Shown: positions 8,036-18,207 of the stretch, piece after piece | Position numbering within the stretch: position 1 is the first letter of the stretch | Layout: each line of letters begins with the position of its first letter | From: an uncultured Halocynthiibacter sp. | GTDB lineage: Bacteria > Pseudomonadota > Alphaproteobacteria > Rhodobacterales > Rhodobacteraceae | Direction of reading: 5' to 3' | DNA length: 64,000 nt | Assembly: GCA_947503035.1 (NCBI GenBank) | Contig: CANNCD010000001.1 | Coordinates: 868,001 to 932,000 of the forward strand | Translations under genes and position numbers: made by a program | The notes under the pieces: generated by a model | The model's input: only the letters and a program-made list of their open reading frames with translations | Told to the model about the DNA's origin: nothing | The model's database searches: none

Positions 8036-8389
8036 CTAGGTCGCGCCGATGTCGTCGTTCGCCGCGTCTTGTCTGTCACTGATGACCCTCGCATGCGCAA
8101 TCACATGCCCTTCCCAGAGATAAAATTCATCCGCAGCGCGAAACAGATCAATGGCATCGGGATTGGCAAAGACTAACCCGACGGTCCGAACATCGCCTGG
8201 CTTTATTGGTGTATCCCCCAGCAGGAGCCAGGCCGTATACCCGACCAGCGGTTGCTCCATGCTCAACATCGCGGAACACATGAAGCCAGGCAAGGCAGGA
8301 ATTTTGCGCCCGCCTTCTTCGGTTGGGATCATCGTGACCTCGGCGGAGACATGTGCACGGCCCGTGCGCAACATCTCGAAATGATCCAT
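8036..8389 (-). CDS. Stand-alone protein resembling EF-Tu domain III
   Basis: 117 residues from ATG 8389, with AAAGGACCACCC directly upstream. The pattern follows the third (C-terminal) beta-barrel of elongation factor Tu: AEVTMIPTEEGGRKIP at the start corresponds to the EF-Tu AEVYVLxKEEGGRHTP box, PIKPGDVRTVGLVF to the MPGDN strand, and the final YLWEGHVIAHARVIS to the RExGRTVGAGVV strand. No GTPase domain is present here or nearby. The protein therefore looks like an isolated barrel that may bind a partner rather than act in translation. It is convergent with the gene at 7640 and both lie between the two 63-bp repeats. Confidence 0.6.
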   Translation of the reverse strand: MDHFEMLRTGRAHVSAEVTMIPTEEGGRKIPALPGFMCSAMLSMEQPLVGYTAWLLLGDTPIKPGDVRTVGLVFANPDAIDLFRAADEFYLWEGHVIAHARVISDRQDAANDDIGAT

Positions 8390-8467
8390 GGGTGGTCCTT
8401 TGCGCCAAACGAATACCCGTATTCATCGGCCAACCGGATCAGTGTGTCAATTTATATGGCCATGCCG

Positions 8468-8530
8468 ATACCATTCCCCCAATTTCCCGACTGTTTGCGA
8501 AAACATGTGGAAACCCGTTCCCAACTGCCC
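8468..8530. repeat. 63-bp direct repeat, copy 2
   Basis: Second copy of the repeat at 7455-7517 (four mismatches). It ends 33 bases before the ATG of the Fur-family gene, so it probably contains that gene's promoter or operator. Confidence 0.9.
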
Positions 8531-8563
8531 TAAGACGGGGGCAACGACACTAAGGGACCGGTT

Positions 8564-8983
8564 ATGCCCGATACGATCATCGCACGCTGTGAGGCCAAAG
8601 GCCTTCGAATGACGGAGCAACGTCGCGTTATCGCGGCTGTGTTGCAGGCCGCCGATGATCACCCCGATGTCGAAGAACTTTATGCGCGCACCGTTGCGCG
8701 CGACCCCAAGATTTCGCTGGCCACAGTTTACCGCACCGTCAAACTGTTCGAAGAGGCCGGCATTTTGGAGAAACACGAATTTGGCGACGGTCGCGCACGG
8801 TATGAGAGCGCCGATCGCGACCACCACGATCACCTGATCGACATGAATTCGGGAGAGGTCATTGAATTTATCGACCCCGAAATCGAGGCGCTTCAGGAAA
8901 AAATTGCCGAAAAGCTTGGCTACCGACTGATTGGTCATCGGCTCGAGCTTTACGGCGTTCCTCTTACCAAAGCGAACAGCTAG
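8564..8983 (+). CDS. Fur-family metalloregulator (Mur-like)
   Basis: 139 residues from ATG 8564, with TAAGGGA upstream. The winged-helix domain occupies about residues 1-80 (GLRMTEQRRVIAAVLQ, then SLATVYRTVKLFEEAGIL as recognition helix), followed by the dimerisation domain with the metal-binding HHDHLIDMNSGEVIEF. The CxxC zinc pairs of Zur and PerR are absent. In alphaproteobacteria, Fur orthologues of this kind mostly act as the manganese regulator Mur; that role is inferred from lineage. Enolase starts only 12 bases downstream, so the two are cotranscribed. Binding of the repeated upstream element by its own product is possible. Confidence 0.88.
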   Translation: MPDTIIARCEAKGLRMTEQRRVIAAVLQAADDHPDVEELYARTVARDPKISLATVYRTVKLFEEAGILEKHEFGDGRARYESADRDHHDHLIDMNSGEVIEFIDPEIEALQEKIAEKLGYRLIGHRLELYGVPLTKANS

Positions 8984-10270
<1,287 letters not shown>

Positions 10271-10278
10271 ACACACAC

Positions 10279-10316
10279 AAGCCCCGCACAGTATTTCGTG
10301 CGGGGCTTTTTTCTTT
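10279..10316 (+). terminator. Rho-independent terminator after eno
   Basis: A perfect 9-bp stem (10281-10289 with 10299-10307), eight-base loop, then a T-rich tail. Confidence 0.9.
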
Positions 10317-10319
10317 TGA

Positions 10320-10652
10320 ATGGATGGCATTATGACTCCTCCAAACTACCGCTTTGCACGTTTCGCGATTGGCTTACTAAAACTCATAGCTGGGCTCATT
10401 TTTCTTGGTGGCGCGCTTGGACTTATCGTCTCGATCTTCGACCATACGGCACTTACCGGCGGCACGCCGAACGCCATGTCCTCACTCCTCGTGGGGCTAT
10501 TGGTCCTTTTGGCATCATTCCTTTACGGCGGCGTGATCTATGGGTTTGCTCAGGTCGGCTCCGCCGCCTTGGATGGCGCAGAAAACTCGTACAAAATCCT
10601 TGAACGTCTAGACCGTCTCGAGGGCAAGGCGCCCCAGTCCGACACAGAGTAA
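10320..10652 (+). CDS. Small two-pass membrane protein
   Basis: 110 residues from ATG 10320, or 106 from the in-frame ATG at 10332. Two hydrophobic segments, about residues 15-39 and 57-80 (VGLLVLLASFLYGGVIYGF), flank a short polar loop; the C-terminal 25 residues (KILERLDRLEGKAPQSDTE) are charged and probably helical. No recognised domain. It sits just behind the eno terminator. Function unknown. Confidence 0.6.
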   Translation: MDGIMTPPNYRFARFAIGLLKLIAGLIFLGGALGLIVSIFDHTALTGGTPNAMSSLLVGLLVLLASFLYGGVIYGFAQVGSAALDGAENSYKILERLDRLEGKAPQSDTE

Positions 10653-10780
10653 GAGCTGTCGCGTGACGGACTCCTGTTCGCTCACGCGCTTCTCGCACCA
10701 AAGTCAGTTGATTTTTCCCGCCCGTTGCGGCACACCCCTGCCACGGCTGCGACAATCTGGCCAAGACAGGGGACCCCATC

Positions 10781-11215
10781 ATGACCGACACCACCACAGA
10801 TTTTCTTGAAACCGCACAGGCGCGTGGCTCGCATGGGCGGCAGCAAAAAGACGGTGTTCTCTTGGTGCGGACCATCGCGATGCCCGCCGACACCAACCCG
10901 TCGGGCGATGTCTTTGGCGGCTGGATCATGTCCCAGATGGATTTGGCGGCGGGCAACATGGCCGCACGTGTCTCCCAAGGGCGCGGCGCAACCGTGTCGG
11001 TCGAGGCGATGCAGTTCCTTCGCCCGCTCAAGGTCGGCGACGAGGTGACCTTGTATGCGACCCTCACCAAGGTCGGCCGCACATCCATGCGCATCCACAT
11101 CGACGTCTGGGGCCGCCCCCGCATGTCCGAACAATCGCACAAAGTGACCGAGGCCGAGTTCGTTTTCGTGGCATTGGACGAAGACGGCAAACCCCGCCCT
11201 ATTCCGCGGGACTAA
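10781..11215 (+). CDS. Acyl-CoA thioesterase, YciA-like hotdog fold
   Basis: 144 residues from ATG 10781. The active-site region [24 protein letters not shown] matches the hotdog thioesterases of the YciA/BFIT type, with the catalytic Asp in the SGDVFGG box and DLAAG at the start of the long helix. [13 protein letters not shown] and [19 protein letters not shown] complete the fold. It hydrolyses acyl-CoA to free fatty acid and CoA in the cytoplasm; chain-length preference cannot be told. Its stop codon overlaps that of the convergent anmK gene by four bases. Confidence 0.9.
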   Translation: MTDTTTDFLETAQARGSHGRQQKDGVLLVRTIAMPADTNPSGDVFGGWIMSQMDLAAGNMAARVSQGRGATVSVEAMQFLRPLKVGDEVTLYATLTKVGRTSMRIHIDVWGRPRMSEQSHKVTEAEFVFVALDEDGKPRPIPRD

Positions 11216-12324
11216 AGGCTCAGCACCCCACCGCCAACCGGTGCCCCGACGCCCGTGGTGTGCGGTGCGCTGCTCGACAGGCCCCGCGCAACGCGCACGG
11301 CAAGGTAGGCAAACGCCTGCGCCTCAAGCATATCTCCGTCAAGGCCCGCCTCCTCGATACAGACCACGTTGCCGTCAATCGCGGCGGCCAGCATCCCCAT
11401 GAGCGTCGCGTTCTTGCGCCCGCCGCCGGTGACGTAAACGGTATCGGGGGGCATGGGGCAATGCTCCATCGCGCGCATGACGCTGGCGGCAACCGCCCCA
11501 GTGAGGGTGGCGGCGGCGTCTTCGTCATCCATGCTATCGACGACCATGGCAAGGTGGGAAAAATCATCTCGATCCAGCGACTTCGGTGGCACTTTGAAGA
11601 AATACGGATGCTCCAAAAACTCCTCGAGTGCCCCTTGCGCAACCTCTCCGCGCGCGGCGAACGCCCCGTTTTCGTCAAAGGGCACGCCCAGACGCCGCGC
11701 CATCAGATCATTGATCGGCGCATTCGCAGGCCCCGTGTCAAACGCCAAAAGCGCCCCGTCCGCATCGGGCGCATCATAGCGCGGATCGACCCATGTGATG
11801 TTCCCAACACCGCCCAAATTCAGAAACGCAACAGGTGCCGTCGCCCCAATATAGCGCGCACAGGCCCAGTGGAAAAATGGCGCGAGCGGCGCGCCCTGCC
11901 CGCCCAATTCCACATCGGTGCTGCGAAAATCCCAAACCACCGGTGTTTCCAACACGCCCGCCAAAATACGTCCGTCCCCCGTTTGATGCGTGCGGCGATT
12001 GTCCGGATCATGGGCAAGGGTCTGGCCGTGGAACCCGATCACATCGGCGCCGGTGAAGGTGGACAGGACCTCGGCATGGGCGGTCTCGACGACCTCCGCC
12101 GCAGCGTCGACACCATCTTCGCCATGCCATTTGCCGAACGCGGCGCGGATCACCGCCGCCTCGTCTTCGGAATAGGCGCGGTATTGCGACGGGCCAAATT
12201 CGGAAATCGTGTCGCCGTCGGTCAAAACCATCGCCGCGTCGACCCCGTCCAAAGACGTGCCCGACATGGTGCCTAAGGCCCACACCGGCCCCGATTTTAG
12301 CTTATCTTTCAAATTCGCGCCCAT
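11212..12324 (-). CDS. anmK: Anhydro-N-acetylmuramic acid kinase
   Basis: 370 residues from ATG 12324, which has AAGGGAAAG upstream and gives the usual family length; a longer frame to 12411 has no support. The N-terminal [14 protein letters not shown] is the AnmK signature, followed by [11 protein letters not shown] and [12 protein letters not shown], both in the ATPase fold, then [14 protein letters not shown]. It phosphorylates and opens anhMurNAc to MurNAc-6-phosphate, an entry step in cell-wall recycling. It is divergent from tyrS, with starts 71 bases apart, and convergent with the thioesterase. Confidence 0.95.
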   Translation of the reverse strand: MGANLKDKLKSGPVWALGTMSGTSLDGVDAAMVLTDGDTISEFGPSQYRAYSEDEAAVIRAAFGKWHGEDGVDAAAEVVETAHAEVLSTFTGADVIGFHGQTLAHDPDNRRTHQTGDGRILAGVLETPVVWDFRSTDVELGGQGAPLAPFFHWACARYIGATAPVAFLNLGGVGNITWVDPRYDAPDADGALLAFDTGPANAPINDLMARRLGVPFDENGAFAARGEVAQGALEEFLEHPYFFKVPPKSLDRDDFSHLAMVVDSMDDEDAAATLTGAVAASVMRAMEHCPMPPDTVYVTGGGRKNATLMGMLAAAIDGNVVCIEEAGLDGDMLEAQAFAYLAVRVARGLSSSAPHTTGVGAPVGGGVLSL

Positions 12325-12395
12325 GTTCGTCTTTCCCTTTGGTGCGCGCCCGCATATACCTTGGGGCGTTAACAAATAGAATGGACCAAACGCTG

Positions 12396-13646
12396 ATGAC
12401 CTACCACCCAAAATCAGACTTTCTTCGTGTGATGATCGAGCGCGGCTTCTTGGCCGATTGCACCGACTATCAGGCGCTTGATGACGCCCTGATCGAAGGT
12501 GTGGTACCGGCCTATATCGGCTTTGATGCCACGGCGTCCTCGCTTCATGTTGGGTCGTTGATCCAGATCATGATGCTGCGTTGGTTCCAGAAAACCGGAC
12601 ACAAACCGATCGTCCTTATGGGCGGCGGCACCACCAAGGTTGGCGATCCGAGCTTTCGCGCCGACGAACGCCCTTTGCTGGACGATAGCGCGATCCAAGC
12701 CAACATCGACGGCATTCAGCGCGCCTTTTCGCCCTATGTGACCTTTGGCGATGGCGACACGGATGCAGTGATGGTGAACAACGCTGAATGGCTTGATGGC
12801 TTGAACTACCTGTCGTTCCTGCGTGATATCGGGAAACATTTCTCGGTGAACCGGATGCTCGCGTTTGAAAGCGTTAAGTCCCGTCTTGACCGCGAACAAT
12901 CCCTGTCCTTCCTCGAATTCAACTACATGATCCTTCAGGCCTATGACTTCTTGGAACTGAACCGCCGTTACGGCTGTCTGCTCCAGATGGGTGGCTCGGA
13001 TCAGTGGGGCAATATCGTTAACGGTATCGACCTGACGCGCCGCGTGTTGGACAACCAGATTTTCGGCCTGACCTCGCCGTTGCTACAGACATCCGACGGC
13101 AAAAAGATGGGCAAATCGCAGGATGGCGCGGTGTGGCTGAATGCTGATCTGAAATCTCCGTATGAATTCTGGCAGTTCTGGCGCAACACGACAGACGCCG
13201 ATGTGGGCCGCTTCCTCAAGCTCTACACAGAGCTTGATCTTGAAGAATGTGACCGTCTTGGCGCGCTTGAAGGCTCCGAAATCAACGACGCGAAAATCAT
13301 CCTCGCGAACGAAGTGACGACCCTTCTTCATGGCGCAGAGGCCGCAGCCGCCGCCGAAGCCACCGCGCGCGAAGTGTTTGAAAAGGGCGGTGTGGGCGAT
13401 GATCTTCCGACGCTTGCGTTGACTGCGGATGACATTGGTGACGGCATTTCCATCGTGCAGTTGTTCGTGAAATCCGGCCTTGCGAAAACGGGCAAAGACG
13501 CGAAACGTCTGTTCAAGGAAAACGGCGCCAAGATGAACGATGAGGCCCTGACCGCGACCAACATCGTGATCACCGCCGACGATCTTGGCACGCCGATCAA
13601 GCTCAGCGCCGGCAAGAAACGCCACGCTCTGATCACTTTGGGCTAA
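12396..13646 (+). CDS. tyrS: Tyrosyl-tRNA synthetase
   Basis: 416 residues from ATG 12396; an in-frame ATG at 12381 would add five residues and neither has a strong ribosome site. Class I landmarks are present: [16 protein letters not shown] contains the HIGH-equivalent [35 protein letters not shown] contains the tyrosine-binding pocket, and [15 protein letters not shown] contains the KMSKS-equivalent KMGKS. The C-terminal about 70 residues form the S4-like RNA-binding domain. It attaches tyrosine to tRNA-Tyr. Divergent from anmK. Confidence 0.97.
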   Translation: MTYHPKSDFLRVMIERGFLADCTDYQALDDALIEGVVPAYIGFDATASSLHVGSLIQIMMLRWFQKTGHKPIVLMGGGTTKVGDPSFRADERPLLDDSAIQANIDGIQRAFSPYVTFGDGDTDAVMVNNAEWLDGLNYLSFLRDIGKHFSVNRMLAFESVKSRLDREQSLSFLEFNYMILQAYDFLELNRRYGCLLQMGGSDQWGNIVNGIDLTRRVLDNQIFGLTSPLLQTSDGKKMGKSQDGAVWLNADLKSPYEFWQFWRNTTDADVGRFLKLYTELDLEECDRLGALEGSEINDAKIILANEVTTLLHGAEAAAAAEATAREVFEKGGVGDDLPTLALTADDIGDGISIVQLFVKSGLAKTGKDAKRLFKENGAKMNDEALTATNIVITADDLGTPIKLSAGKKRHALITLG

Positions 13647-13667
13647 GGCCCGACCAGAACGCGACCA

Positions 13668-13732
13668 CGCGCCCCGAAGGGGCGCGCTACCAGAAAAAAC
13701 GCCGCCCAAGCATCGCTTGGGCGGCGCCTTTT
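13668..13732. terminator. Double-hairpin bidirectional terminator
   Basis: Hairpin one: 13668-13675 with 13679-13686, loop GAA. Hairpin two: 13701-13710 with 13716-13725, loop CATCG, with A6 on its left and TTTT on its right, so it can end tyrS on the plus strand and the DUF3179 gene on the minus strand only partly (that gene ends at 13731). The same arrangement recurs at 36421-36486. Confidence 0.8.
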
Positions 13733-14699
13733 ATTGGGCAACATGCCATGTGCCATCGGGCCAAAACGCGTGGAAGGCAAAGGCGAACATCACGTCATGC
13801 ACCACATCGTCGCCCGTGGTTGCATCGGTCACGCGGATATTCCCGACATCCTTACCGTCGCCAATCCGTCGCGCATCAAGCGCACTGGCCTGCCCCGCGG
13901 TCCATGACAACACCACATCGCCCGCTCGAATTTCACCTTCATCGCGCAGGCGCGACATGGGCCAAGCCCCCTCGCCCACGCGCACGACACGCATCAATGG
14001 CGGAATGTCATGGGGTGGGTTTTCGCCATTGTACAAAAATGGTTTCACCGATCCGTCATAGCCCACATAGGGATTGCGCCCGTAATCACGTGGAAAACCT
14101 GGCCGCTCCATCACAAGGCCCTCGGGGTTGCGTTCGGCGAAGACCTCCCAGCTTTCCATCCAGCTTGGCAGCGCCGACAGCTCGTCCCCCGCATGATGCC
14201 CCACGATGCCTTCGCCAATGGCCTGCTGCCACCAGCTCTGGGTTTCGCGGTCAAACATCACCATGTCGGAATGGCGCAATTTCCCCGACACCCCAAAGGT
14301 GCGCAGATCCCCGTCCACGCGACGATCAAACACAACGCCCGAATTGCACAGCGGACAGAACGTCACCGCCACCGGCACATCGCCCACCGCGTCGTTCACA
14401 ATCTCATGCCACATCAAATACCGCACCGGATAGGCACGCGGCACCTCGCCTGCGATCTCAAGTGTGATCACCGGCTCAAGCGACGTCAGCTCGGTCTCGT
14501 CCGCAACCCCGTGCAGCGTCGGATCATCAATCGCGGGAATACCATCTTTGGGAGGGCCACCCGACAGGATCTCGCGCCAATCCGTCACGACAGATTGGTC
14601 AAAATCCGTATCCGGCCATTCCCGTTCCCACTGTGCAGGGTTCGCGAACACCGGTAATGCCAAGGCAACACAGGCAGCAGTCATAGTGAAAAGACGCAT
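13731..14699 (-). CDS. DUF3179 domain-containing secreted protein
   Basis: 322 residues from ATG 14699, with GGAGGAAAAC as a near-perfect ribosome site. A Sec signal peptide (MRLFTMTAACVALALPVFANP) covers about residues 1-20, so the protein is periplasmic or exported. The DUF3179 hallmarks are visible: VRYLMWHEIVND, VTFCPLCNSGVVFDR with its CxxC pair, GVSGKLRHSDMVMFDRET and SWWQQAIGEGIVG. The biochemical role of DUF3179 is not established; the CxxC suggests metal binding or redox. No related gene is adjacent. Confidence 0.9.
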   Translation of the reverse strand: MRLFTMTAACVALALPVFANPAQWEREWPDTDFDQSVVTDWREILSGGPPKDGIPAIDDPTLHGVADETELTSLEPVITLEIAGEVPRAYPVRYLMWHEIVNDAVGDVPVAVTFCPLCNSGVVFDRRVDGDLRTFGVSGKLRHSDMVMFDRETQSWWQQAIGEGIVGHHAGDELSALPSWMESWEVFAERNPEGLVMERPGFPRDYGRNPYVGYDGSVKPFLYNGENPPHDIPPLMRVVRVGEGAWPMSRLRDEGEIRAGDVVLSWTAGQASALDARRIGDGKDVGNIRVTDATTGDDVVHDVMFAFAFHAFWPDGTWHVAQ

Positions 14700-14788
14700 G
14701 TTTTCCTCCGATCTGACCGCATTTCCTGCGGCCCCCGTCAGAGGATGGCGGTAAAATGGACCTACGCCTAGCCCAGTTCACAAGGGTT

Positions 14789-14811
14789 TGACCGGCCGCG
14801 AGGGCCGGTCA
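14789..14811 (-). terminator. Hairpin downstream of the cyclophilin pair
   Basis: A perfect 9-bp stem, 14789-14797 with 14803-14811, loop of five bases. It lacks a clear T run on the minus strand, so its terminator role is probable rather than certain. Confidence 0.45.
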
Positions 14812-14818
14812 GAAAGTC

Positions 14819-15394
14819 TTATTGGCCAGAAACCGTCACGCGAAGCATGTAATCTGGGTCCTGAACCGCGCCGGAACGACCAGCGCCCAGTTTGATACCG
14901 TTCACCACATCCATACCCTCGATCACGCGACCAAACACGGTGTATTGCCCGTCAAGAAAGCTCGCATCCGCCGTGGTGATAAAGAACTGGCTGTTGGCAG
15001 AGTTCGGGTTTTGCGCCCGCGCCATGCCCACCACACCGGGGGCAAAGTTTTCGTTCGTGAACTCGGCCGGAAGGTCAGGAAGCTCAGACCCACCAGTGCC
15101 CGCACGACGCGCATCTGCGCCCCGTTTGCCGAACTGAACGTCGCCGGTCTGCGCCATGAAACCTTCGATCACGCGGTGAAACGCAACGTCGTTATAGGCG
15201 CCCGTTTCGGCCAAGGTGATCACGCGTTCCACGTGCTGTGGGGCCAATTCAGGAAGCAAATCGATCACGATTGTGCCTTCGACGGATCCACCAACCTCGA
15301 TATGAAGGTTCGGGCCGGCGCCATCCACAACAGCGTCTTGGGCGCCAGCGGCACCCGCAACGACCATTGCAAGGGCGGTCAATACCTTACGCAT
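14819..15394 (-). CDS. Peptidyl-prolyl cis-trans isomerase, cyclophilin type, exported
   Basis: 191 residues from ATG 15394. The start overlaps the stop of the upstream cyclophilin by eight bases, implying translational coupling; an alternative start at 15409 lies deeper inside that gene. Residues 1-18 (MRKVLTALAMVVAGAAGAQ) are a signal peptide, so it should fold proteins in the periplasm. The cyclophilin core shows NDVAFHRVIEGFMAQTGD, PAEFTNENFAPGVVGMARA and NSANSQFFITT, which contain the catalytic Arg, Phe and Gln residues. It is longer than the cytoplasmic copy mainly by the signal peptide. Confidence 0.93.
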   Translation of the reverse strand: MRKVLTALAMVVAGAAGAQDAVVDGAGPNLHIEVGGSVEGTIVIDLLPELAPQHVERVITLAETGAYNDVAFHRVIEGFMAQTGDVQFGKRGADARRAGTGGSELPDLPAEFTNENFAPGVVGMARAQNPNSANSQFFITTADASFLDGQYTVFGRVIEGMDVVNGIKLGAGRSGAVQDPDYMLRVTVSGQ

Positions 15395-15899
15395 CGACGT
15401 CAGCCGCAACTTTTACGGAAACCATGCGATCTGGGTACATGGGCGGCTCGCCGCGCACAACCGCGTCAACCAATTCCATGCCCGCAATCACGCGACCATA
15501 AACGGTGTACTGACCGTTTAGGAAATCGTTGTCAGAGAAGTTGATAAAGAACTGGCTGTTCGCGGAATCTGGGTTCGCAGAACGGGCCGCACCGATGGTG
15601 CCACGTGCATGTGGAAGTTTTGAGAACTCTGCAGGAAGGTTCGGAAGATCAGAACCCCCAGTGCCAGCCGCACGGATGTTGAAATCGTTTTCCATGTTAC
15701 CGTTTGCAACGTCACCGGTTTGCGCCATGAAGCCGTCGATCACGCGGTGGAACGCAACATTGTCATAGGCACCGGAACGGGCCAATTCCTTCATGCGCGC
15801 AGAGTGCAGCGGCGCAACATCAGGAAGCAGCTCGATGATCACAGTGCCATCTTTAAGTTCCATAAGGATTGTGTTTTCGGGGTCTTTAATGTCGGCCAT
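15387..15899 (-). CDS. Peptidyl-prolyl cis-trans isomerase, cyclophilin type, cytoplasmic
   Basis: 170 residues, start at ATG 15899 with a GGAG ribosome site. There is no signal peptide, so it is cytoplasmic. The core DNVAFHRVIDGFMAQTGD, PAEFSKLPHARGTIGAARS and NSANSQFFINFSDND matches the partner gene downstream, showing that the two arose by duplication with one copy acquiring an export signal. It catalyses cis-trans isomerisation of X-Pro bonds during folding. The pair forms a two-gene operon. Confidence 0.95.
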   Translation of the reverse strand: MADIKDPENTILMELKDGTVIIELLPDVAPLHSARMKELARSGAYDNVAFHRVIDGFMAQTGDVANGNMENDFNIRAAGTGGSDLPNLPAEFSKLPHARGTIGAARSANPDSANSQFFINFSDNDFLNGQYTVYGRVIAGMELVDAVVRGEPPMYPDRMVSVKVAADVDA

Positions 15900-16009
15900 C
15901 TTGGCGCTCCTTCATTCGATTTGGGGCGAATTTAGGGGCAACCGCCCCAAAGGGAAAGGGGAAAGGTTGCGCGCGGCAAAACCATGCCTGTTGCGGCCCC
16001 GAATTTGGG

Positions 16010-16708
16010 TTATCGATTGCGGAACATCCCCCGAATACGGTCGAACCGGCCTATCCATCCGCGCCTTGGCTGTTTCAGCTCCGTCGGGCGAAGGGGTTCG
16101 CGCCATGATAGACACGTATAATCGACCTGCCGTGGCGCGACAGGAACAAATGAATTTTGCGAGGGTGGGACGTCGTCGATCTTGGTTAGCCTATCAACAT
16201 CAAACTGGAACGCCCGCAGACCTTTGTTCCAACGACCCGCCTTTAGGCAAGCAAAATCGTCATCTGTCAAAGCCATCGCCCCCCAAGCTACGTCCAGTGG
16301 GCCAGATTTGAGAAGCCAGCGTGTCTTGCATTTCTCACAGCGCAGAAGTTGAAATTTAATACCCGAAAGTTCGATTTCCGAGACGCACAGAAGAGATGCA
16401 AAAAATTGATTGATCTCGGGGATTGGATACCCATCTTCAAGATAATTAGAGCCATGGTAAACCGCAAAGCGGTGGTTGAGGGCGCAACCACAGGTTTCAA
16501 ATTTGGCCATTCCCGTTCGCAGTGTGAACAGAAGCCGTGACACTTCGCTGTCATTGTCGAAATCACAACTGATCAGCTCACGATAAAGGATTTCACCCAG
16601 CCCCGCCTCAAGCGTGTCATCGGCATAGAGCCACGCCTCGAAGTCCTCCATCACGGCCTCGCCGCGGAGAAATTCCCAGATGTTGGATCGTTGTAAATCG
16701 GTAAGCAT
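16010..16708 (-). CDS. Hypothetical protein with two cysteine pairs
   Basis: 232 residues from ATG 16708. The N-terminal 55 residues (SNIWEFLRGEAVMEDFEAWLY, then LGEILYRELISCDFD) resemble a short helical domain that I have seen at the start of small immunity-type proteins. The middle has CGCALN and LRCEKCKTRWLL, the second being a zinc-ribbon-like CxxC. The C-terminus is basic. No membrane segment. It stands alone, divergent from pgk. Function unknown. Confidence 0.65.
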   Translation of the reverse strand: MLTDLQRSNIWEFLRGEAVMEDFEAWLYADDTLEAGLGEILYRELISCDFDNDSEVSRLLFTLRTGMAKFETCGCALNHRFAVYHGSNYLEDGYPIPEINQFFASLLCVSEIELSGIKFQLLRCEKCKTRWLLKSGPLDVAWGAMALTDDDFACLKAGRWNKGLRAFQFDVDRLTKIDDVPPSQNSFVPVAPRQVDYTCLSWREPLRPTELKQPRRGWIGRFDRIRGMFRNR

Positions 16709-16895
16709 GGGAACCTTTGAATAAGCGGGCGTCCGAGGGGCGTTTAAAATGGCTGCGTGCGATGGCCCAATTCGTCGGCCCCACGTCGCCTGAAATTTGA
16801 CCGAAAAATATGCGTATTACAAGCGGCTTCAACTTTCTTTGGCACGCGCGGTCCTGTATGGATTGGCCAAGAAATTCAAAACGAGGAGCCTGATG

Positions 16896-18086
16896 ATGGC
16901 CTGGAAAACTCTTGATGATATGGACCTTGGCGGCAAGGTTGTTCTGACCCGTGTGGATATCAATGTTCCTGTGGAAAATGGCGTGGTGACCGATGCGACG
17001 CGGATCGAACGCATTGCGCCAACTGTGGATGCGATCTTGGCCGCCGGTGGCAAACCTGTGTTGCTTGCGCATTTTGGTCGTCCCAAGGGCCAAGTGGTTC
17101 CTGAGATGAGCCTTGAAACCATCGCGCCTGCCGTGGCCGATGTCTTGGGCGTGCCTGTGTCATTCGCATCCGATTGCGTAGGTGACGAGGCCAAAGCCGC
17201 CATCGCCGAGATGGAAGACGGCGACGTGGTTCTGCTGGAAAACACCCGTTTCCACGCCGGCGAAGAAAAGAACGACGCCGCATTCGCCGCCGAGATCGCA
17301 GCCCTCGGCGATATCTATTGCAACGACGCGTTTTCCGCCGCCCACCGCGCCCACGCCACGACCGAAGCCCTCGCGCGTGCGCTTCCGGCCTGTGCGGGTC
17401 GTTTGATGGAGATGGAATTGTCGGCCCTCGAGGGTGCGCTTGGCACGCCGAAACGTCCAGTTGTTGCCGTTGTTGGTGGTGCGAAAGTGTCAACAAAACT
17501 GGAACTGCTTGGGAATTTGGTGACCAAGGTCGACCACCTTGTGATCGGTGGCGGCATGGCAAACACGTTCTTGGCCGCGCAGGGCATCGACGTTGGTAAA
17601 TCACTGGCCGAGCACGACATGAAAGACACCGCCCTGATGATCATGGGCAAAGCTGGCGTTGCGGGCTGTGAAATCATCCTGCCAATCGACGTTGTGTGCG
17701 CACGTGAATTCGCGGCGAACGCAGAAAACGAAACCGTCGCGAACAACGCCTGCCCGTCCGACGCGATGATTCTGGATGCTGGGCCTGAAACTGTGGCTAA
17801 AATTGCGGCAACTTTGGACAATGCAAAGACACTTATTTGGAACGGCCCGCTTGGTGCGTTCGAAATTGAGCCATTCGACGCCGCCACGAACGCCGCCGCC
17901 GCACAGGCAGCTTCGCTTTCACGCGCGGGAACATTGGTGTCTGTTGCAGGGGGTGGTGACACCGTTGCGGCCCTGAATAAGGCCGATGCAGCCAGAGATT
18001 TCTCTTATATTTCAACGGCTGGCGGTGCGTTCCTTGAATGGATGGAAGGCAAAACGCTTCCGGGTGTTGCGGCGCTCCAAGGTTAA
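16896..18086 (+). CDS. pgk: Phosphoglycerate kinase
   Basis: 396 residues from ATG 16896, preferred over the ATG at 16893 because AGGAG ends seven bases before it; a much longer frame from 16797 has no ribosome site. Landmarks: [15 protein letters not shown] at the N-terminus, [51 protein letters not shown] and [11 protein letters not shown]. It interconverts 1,3-bisphosphoglycerate and 3-phosphoglycerate with ADP/ATP. The next gene, fbaB, follows after 121 bases containing a strong hairpin. Confidence 0.97.
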   Translation: MAWKTLDDMDLGGKVVLTRVDINVPVENGVVTDATRIERIAPTVDAILAAGGKPVLLAHFGRPKGQVVPEMSLETIAPAVADVLGVPVSFASDCVGDEAKAAIAEMEDGDVVLLENTRFHAGEEKNDAAFAAEIAALGDIYCNDAFSAAHRAHATTEALARALPACAGRLMEMELSALEGALGTPKRPVVAVVGGAKVSTKLELLGNLVTKVDHLVIGGGMANTFLAAQGIDVGKSLAEHDMKDTALMIMGKAGVAGCEIILPIDVVCAREFAANAENETVANNACPSDAMILDAGPETVAKIAATLDNAKTLIWNGPLGAFEIEPFDAATNAAAAQAASLSRAGTLVSVAGGGDTVAALNKADAARDFSYISTAGGAFLEWMEGKTLPGVAALQG

Positions 18087-18103
18087 TTTCGAACAAAAAC
18101 GAA

Positions 18104-18129
18104 AACGCGCGAAATTCGTTTCGCGCGTT
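18104..18129 (+). other. 11-bp perfect hairpin with TTCG tetraloop between pgk and fbaB
   Basis: 18104-18114 pairs perfectly with 18119-18129 around the loop TTCG, one of the most stable RNA loops known. No T run follows, so it is more likely an mRNA stability or processing element than a classic terminator. Confidence 0.7.
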
Positions 18130-18207
18130 AGCGCTACCATACTTGAACAGAAACGAACATCCATGTAGGCATTGGGAAACCTCCTCCCGGCCTACAAGGA
18201 TATTCCT

